From the NCBI GenBank assembly GCA_009692395.1, contig SHZG01000123.1:1-7001 (forward strand): a stretch of 7,001 bases of DNA, in the 5' to 3' direction. The first letter of the stretch is position 1; each line of letters begins with the position of its first letter. A program made the translations under genes and the position numbers. Below, piece by piece: positions 5,527 through 7,001 of this stretch. The notes beneath the pieces were generated by a model. That model saw only the letters and a program-made list of their open reading frames with translations, was not told where the DNA came from and did not search any database. This DNA is from Methylococcales bacterium. GTDB lineage: Bacteria; Pseudomonadota; Gammaproteobacteria; Methylococcales; Methylomonadaceae.

Positions 5527-5542
5527 AGCAATCGGTGTGCCA
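5527..5542 (-). promoter_or_regulatory. Sigma-54 (RpoN) promoter of rtcB
   Basis: The minus strand reads TGGCAC-ACCGA-TTGCT, a full match to the sigma-54 consensus TGGCAC-N5-TTGCW with the invariant GG (-24) and GC (-12). The expected transcript start is near 5516, about 30 bases before the rtcB ATG. RtcR, an enhancer-binding protein, activates this class of promoter in E. coli and Salmonella rtcBA, so the assignment follows both from the sequence and from the rtcR remnant next door. Confidence 0.9.
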
Positions 5543-5561
5543 AGTGTGGGCAATGACTGCC

Positions 5562-5576
5562 AGTCCTTGAAGGACT
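5562..5576. promoter_or_regulatory. 15-bp palindrome upstream of the rtcB promoter
   Basis: AGTCCTT-G-AAGGACT is a perfect palindrome with a single central base, about 20 bp upstream of the -24 element. It could be a regulator site or a small hairpin. Confidence 0.4.
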
Positions 5577-5615
5577 TGCGGTTATGTTAGCGAGCAGAGA
5601 TGATGGATTGTGATA

Positions 5616-5637
5616 TTACTATCTAAATAGATAGTAA
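5616..5637. promoter_or_regulatory. 22-bp perfect palindrome; candidate RtcR enhancer site
   Basis: TTACTATCTA and TAGATAGTAA are perfect inverted arms separated by AA. The centre is about 110 bp upstream of the predicted rtcB transcript start, where enhancer-binding proteins of sigma-54 promoters usually bind. RtcR binding is inferred from position and context; I do not know the RtcR site of this organism. Confidence 0.6.
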
Positions 5638-5687
5638 GTTATCGTAATTTTTTTGGTGTTGTGGAAAACGTTGGAGCGAAAGAGAGC

Positions 5688-5712
5688 AGATACCGCTTTG
5701 AAAACGGTATCT
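5688..5712 (-). terminator. Hairpin downstream of yoeB, possible terminator
   Basis: AGATACCG and CGGTATCT are perfect eight-base arms around a nine-base loop, starting 13 bases after the yoeB stop codon. The bases that follow on the minus strand (GCTCTCTTTCG) are pyrimidine-rich but are not a clean U run. Confidence 0.45.
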
Positions 5713-5725
5713 ATAGTGCATATTG

Positions 5726-6022
5726 CTAGTAGTGGTAACGGCAAGAAACGATATAAATAGTGCCGTCTTCGGGTAAGTAAACGAGGCGATGTTCGTGGCT
5801 AATGCGTCTTGACCAAAAACCCGTCAGATTTTCTGTCAGTGGTTCTGGCTTACCTGTTCCTTTGACAGGATTACGCTGACATTCATCGATAAGGTTATTA
5901 ATTTTATCGAGTATTTTTACATCTTCTTTTTGCCAAAAAATATAATCATCCCATCCAATATCAGTAAATGAAACTTTGGCAGATTTCGCTTGTTGCTTGT
6001 TTTTGCTCTTTTTGTTCGGCAT
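5726..6022 (-). CDS. yoeB: YoeB/Txe-family ribosome-dependent mRNA endonuclease toxin
   Basis: This 98-residue protein is a RelE-superfamily toxin close to E. coli YoeB (84 residues), which cuts mRNA on the ribosome. From residue 19 on it follows YoeB closely: FTDIGWDDYIFWQKED, GKPEPLTENLTGFWSRRI, EHRLVY, and the ending CRYHY. The catalytic residues are present: E60 (YoeB E46), R79 (R65), H97 (H83) and terminal Y98 (Y84). The first 16 residues are an extra Lys/Gln-rich head (MPNKKSKNKQQAKSAK). I take the ATG at 6022; the frame can be extended to TTG at 6070, but that lies deeper in antitoxin sequence. The gene overlaps the antitoxin by 62 bases in another frame. RelE-like cleavage leaves phosphate ends of the kind RtcB-type ligases act on, an interesting link that remains inference. 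Confidence 0.9.
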   Translation of the reverse strand: MPNKKSKNKQQAKSAKVSFTDIGWDDYIFWQKEDVKILDKINNLIDECQRNPVKGTGKPEPLTENLTGFWSRRISHEHRLVYLPEDGTIYIVSCRYHY

Positions 6023-6272
6023 TGCGGATAAATTCTCGTGGTTGAGATTTACCAGCTTTAAGTTGAGCAATGGATTCCATTAAACGACTCGCATTATTTG
6101 CAGAACCTAATAGATACATGGTTTCTGTCATGCTGTTAAAATCGGCAAGAGATAGCATCACAACGTGTTCACCATTGACGCGGGAAATCACGGTGGGAGC
6201 ATGGTCTTTGCAAACGTCATCCATCACCGTTTTTAAGCTGGCGCGGGCTTCGGTAAAAGTTAAAATGTTCAT
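5961..6272 (-). CDS. yefM: YefM/Phd-family antitoxin
   Basis: This 103-residue antitoxin has the Phd/YefM N-terminal DNA-binding and dimerisation fold: MNILTFTEARASLKTVMDDV, then APTVISRVNGEHVVMLSLADFNSMTETMYLL, then NASRLMESIAQLKAGK. It should bind YoeB through its C-terminal helix and repress the operon. YefM is usually about 83 residues; here the frame runs about 20 residues further (EQKEQKQATSEICQSFIY), over the first 62 bases of yoeB. The tail beyond PREFI may be non-essential read-on. The start ATG 6272 follows AAAGGG at a longish spacing of about ten bases. The operator-like TGTACA pair upstream supports the assignment. Confidence 0.9.
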   Translation of the reverse strand: MNILTFTEARASLKTVMDDVCKDHAPTVISRVNGEHVVMLSLADFNSMTETMYLLGSANNASRLMESIAQLKAGKSQPREFIRNAEQKEQKQATSEICQSFIY

Positions 6273-6282
6273 TTTTTATTAG

Positions 6283-6343
6283 CCCTTTATGGGTATGCCT
6301 TACACGGGTCTTTATAAATATGCCCCTTTACGGGGTCTTTTTT
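6283..6343. repeat. Short GC hairpins and degenerate repeats in the yefM leader
   Basis: CCCTTTATGGG (6283-6293) and CCCCTTTACGGGG (6323-6335) are two small hairpins with nearly the same loop. Between them GGGTCTTTATAAATATGCC (6305-6323) echoes GGGGTCTTTTTTAGC (6332-6346). Read on the plus strand, the second hairpin is followed by TCTTTTTT and resembles an intrinsic terminator that would block plus-strand transcription entering rtcR. Read on the minus strand, it lies in the yefM 5' leader. Confidence 0.4.
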
Positions 6344-6353
6344 AGCTATGATG

Positions 6354-6393
6354 ATTATAACACGAACATTAAAAATGTACAGAATGTTGTACG
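6354..6393 (-). promoter_or_regulatory. yefM-yoeB promoter with TGTACA operator pair
   Basis: On the minus strand TGTTATAAT (TATAAT at 6359-6354) is an extended -10 element. Upstream, TGTACA (6376-6381) and TGTACG (6388-6393) lie 12 bp apart centre to centre. E. coli YefM operators contain TGTACA-core repeats with similar close spacing, so this is a good candidate autoregulatory site. It is about 80-120 bases from the yefM start and, because rtcR begins at 6422 in the other direction, it also lies in the rtcR upstream region. Confidence 0.6.
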
Positions 6394-6421
6394 TCAATTA
6401 TCATTTTTCACAAAAATAACC

Positions 6422-6856
6422 ATGAAAAATATCATCATCGGCATTTTAGGCGCGAGATTAGATCACGCAGGTTTAGGCAGAAAACGGCTGGGACGTTGGC
6501 GACCTAGCATCTCGTGATTGATGCACGCTAATTTAACAGTGGATGAATTTGTCTTGATTCATAATGAAGAAGAACAAGAGCTGGCTGATTTAACCCTGCG
6601 GGATATGGCGGCTGTGTCTCCGCAAACGCGGCTAACCGCCTATCAAGTCGATTATGCGAATCCGTGGGATTTTGAACAAGTGTATAGCCAGTTACATGAA
6701 TTTACTCGCAGTTATCGCTTTGCTCCTGAACAAAATAATTATTATGTTCACATCACCACAGGCACACACGTTGCGCAAATTTGTTTGTATTTATTGACCG
6801 AAGCGAACTATATCCCCGCTAAATTACTGCAAACTTCACCCAGCAAAGACGGCATA
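6422..6856 (+). pseudogene. rtcR: RtcR, RNA-repair transcriptional activator: CARF-domain remnant
   Basis: RtcR is a sigma-54 enhancer-binding protein of about 530 residues: an N-terminal CARF domain that binds tRNA fragments with cyclic phosphate ends, an AAA+ domain and a DNA-binding helix-turn-helix. Only the CARF part remains here, 145 codons. It opens MKNIIIGILGARLDHAGLGR, continues WRPSIS, and has the family signatures NPWDFEQVYSQLHEFTRSYRF (codons 80-100), HITTGTHVAQIC (110-121) and AKLLQTSP (133-140). Codon 32 is an in-frame TGA (6515-6517) where relatives have a leucine-like position; the same frame continues correctly after it. After SKDGI (ending 6856) similarity ends at an IS630-family element. 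The start ATG at 6422 has no clear ribosome site. It is divergent from yefM-yoeB and rtcB, as rtcR normally is from rtcB. Confidence 0.92.
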
Positions 6857-7001
6857 TAGCCAAAGCAAAATAAAATGATTTAAAAGAGCTGAGAGAACAG
6901 TGTATCAGTGGAGCAGTTTTTCTTTCTGCTAAGTGCTTTAGCTTGCGCCCATTTGTGTTCAATAGGATTTAAGTCAGGTGAATAAGGCGGCAAGAATTCC
7001 A
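6857..7001 (-). mobile_element. IS630-family insertion sequence, end inserted in rtcR
   Basis: The rtcR coding similarity stops at 6856 within GGCATATAGCC, and the 3' end of an IS630-type transposase gene begins 23 bases later on the minus strand. IS630 elements insert at TA, and TATA is present at the junction (6855-6858). The other end is outside the window, so the exact boundary and inverted repeat cannot be confirmed. Confidence 0.75.
6880..7001 (-). CDS. IS630-family DDE transposase, C-terminal part
   Basis: Only the last 39 residues are in the window. They read EFLPPYSPDLNPIEHKWAQ and end KKNCSTDTLFSQLF before TAA at 6880-6882. LPPYSPDLNPIEHKW is the hallmark C-terminal motif of IS630/Tc1-type transposases, and its Glu is the third catalytic residue of the DDE triad. 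The gene continues beyond 7001, so completeness cannot be judged. Confidence 0.9.
   Translation of the reverse strand, partial: EFLPPYSPDLNPIEHKWAQAKALSRKKNCSTDTLFSQLF

Larger units (their letters stand above)
5488..5725. other. Regulatory region between yoeB and rtcB
   Basis: This 238-base stretch has no gene. It holds the rtcB sigma-54 promoter, two palindromes and a hairpin after yoeB, each listed separately. Confidence 0.6.

Noticed and set aside
1..7001. CRISPR array
   Set aside because: No regularly spaced repeats with unique spacers are present; the 21-bp-phased repeats at 4197-4245 have no spacers of CRISPR size.

Overview
The window looks like a decayed RNA-repair (Rtc) locus in a gammaproteobacterium-like chromosome, invaded by toxin-antitoxin modules and insertion sequences. 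The phylum is inferred from protein resemblance (RtcR/RtcB and YefM/YoeB close to the E. coli families, IS1 and IS630 elements, a GTAGCCC...GGGCTAC REP-type repeat). A filamentous sulfur oxidiser such as Thiothrix or Beggiatoa is possible, but I cannot establish the genus.

Layout from left to right: the 3' part of an IS1-family element (1-~351, plus strand); an imperfect inverted repeat (517-583) that supplies the stop codon of a slipin/SPFH gene (580-1737, minus); a 190-base gene-free stretch that can fold into an elaborate Y-shaped RNA (1761-1948, minus); two abutting tRNA genes on the minus strand, both with abnormal anticodon loops (1979-2054 and 2055-2129); a vapBC toxin-antitoxin pair (2293-2882, minus) bracketed by an 18-bp direct repeat, together with a REP-like element (2956-3040); a gene fusing a helix-turn-helix, a GHKL ATPase and a STAS-like domain (3144-4181, minus), preceded by three repeats spaced exactly 21 bp; rtcB RNA ligase with a one-base frameshift (4266-5487, minus); a consensus sigma-54 promoter and two palindromes upstream of rtcB; a yefM-yoeB pair (5726-6272, minus); and, divergently, the first ~145 codons of rtcR (6422-6856, plus), which carry an in-frame TGA and end at an IS630-family element (~6857-7001, minus).

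How it fits together: in the known system, RtcR senses broken tRNA ends through a CARF domain and activates a sigma-54 promoter that drives the RtcB RNA ligase. Regulator, promoter with upstream palindromes and ligase are all recognisable here, and slipin plus unusual tRNAs lie further along the same strand. The regulator is certainly broken by the IS; the ligase and one tRNA carry single-base lesions. The two TA modules, slipin and the ATPase gene read intact. The least explained parts are the structured RNA and odd tRNAs ahead of slipin, and the ATPase/STAS gene with its 21-bp-phased repeats.
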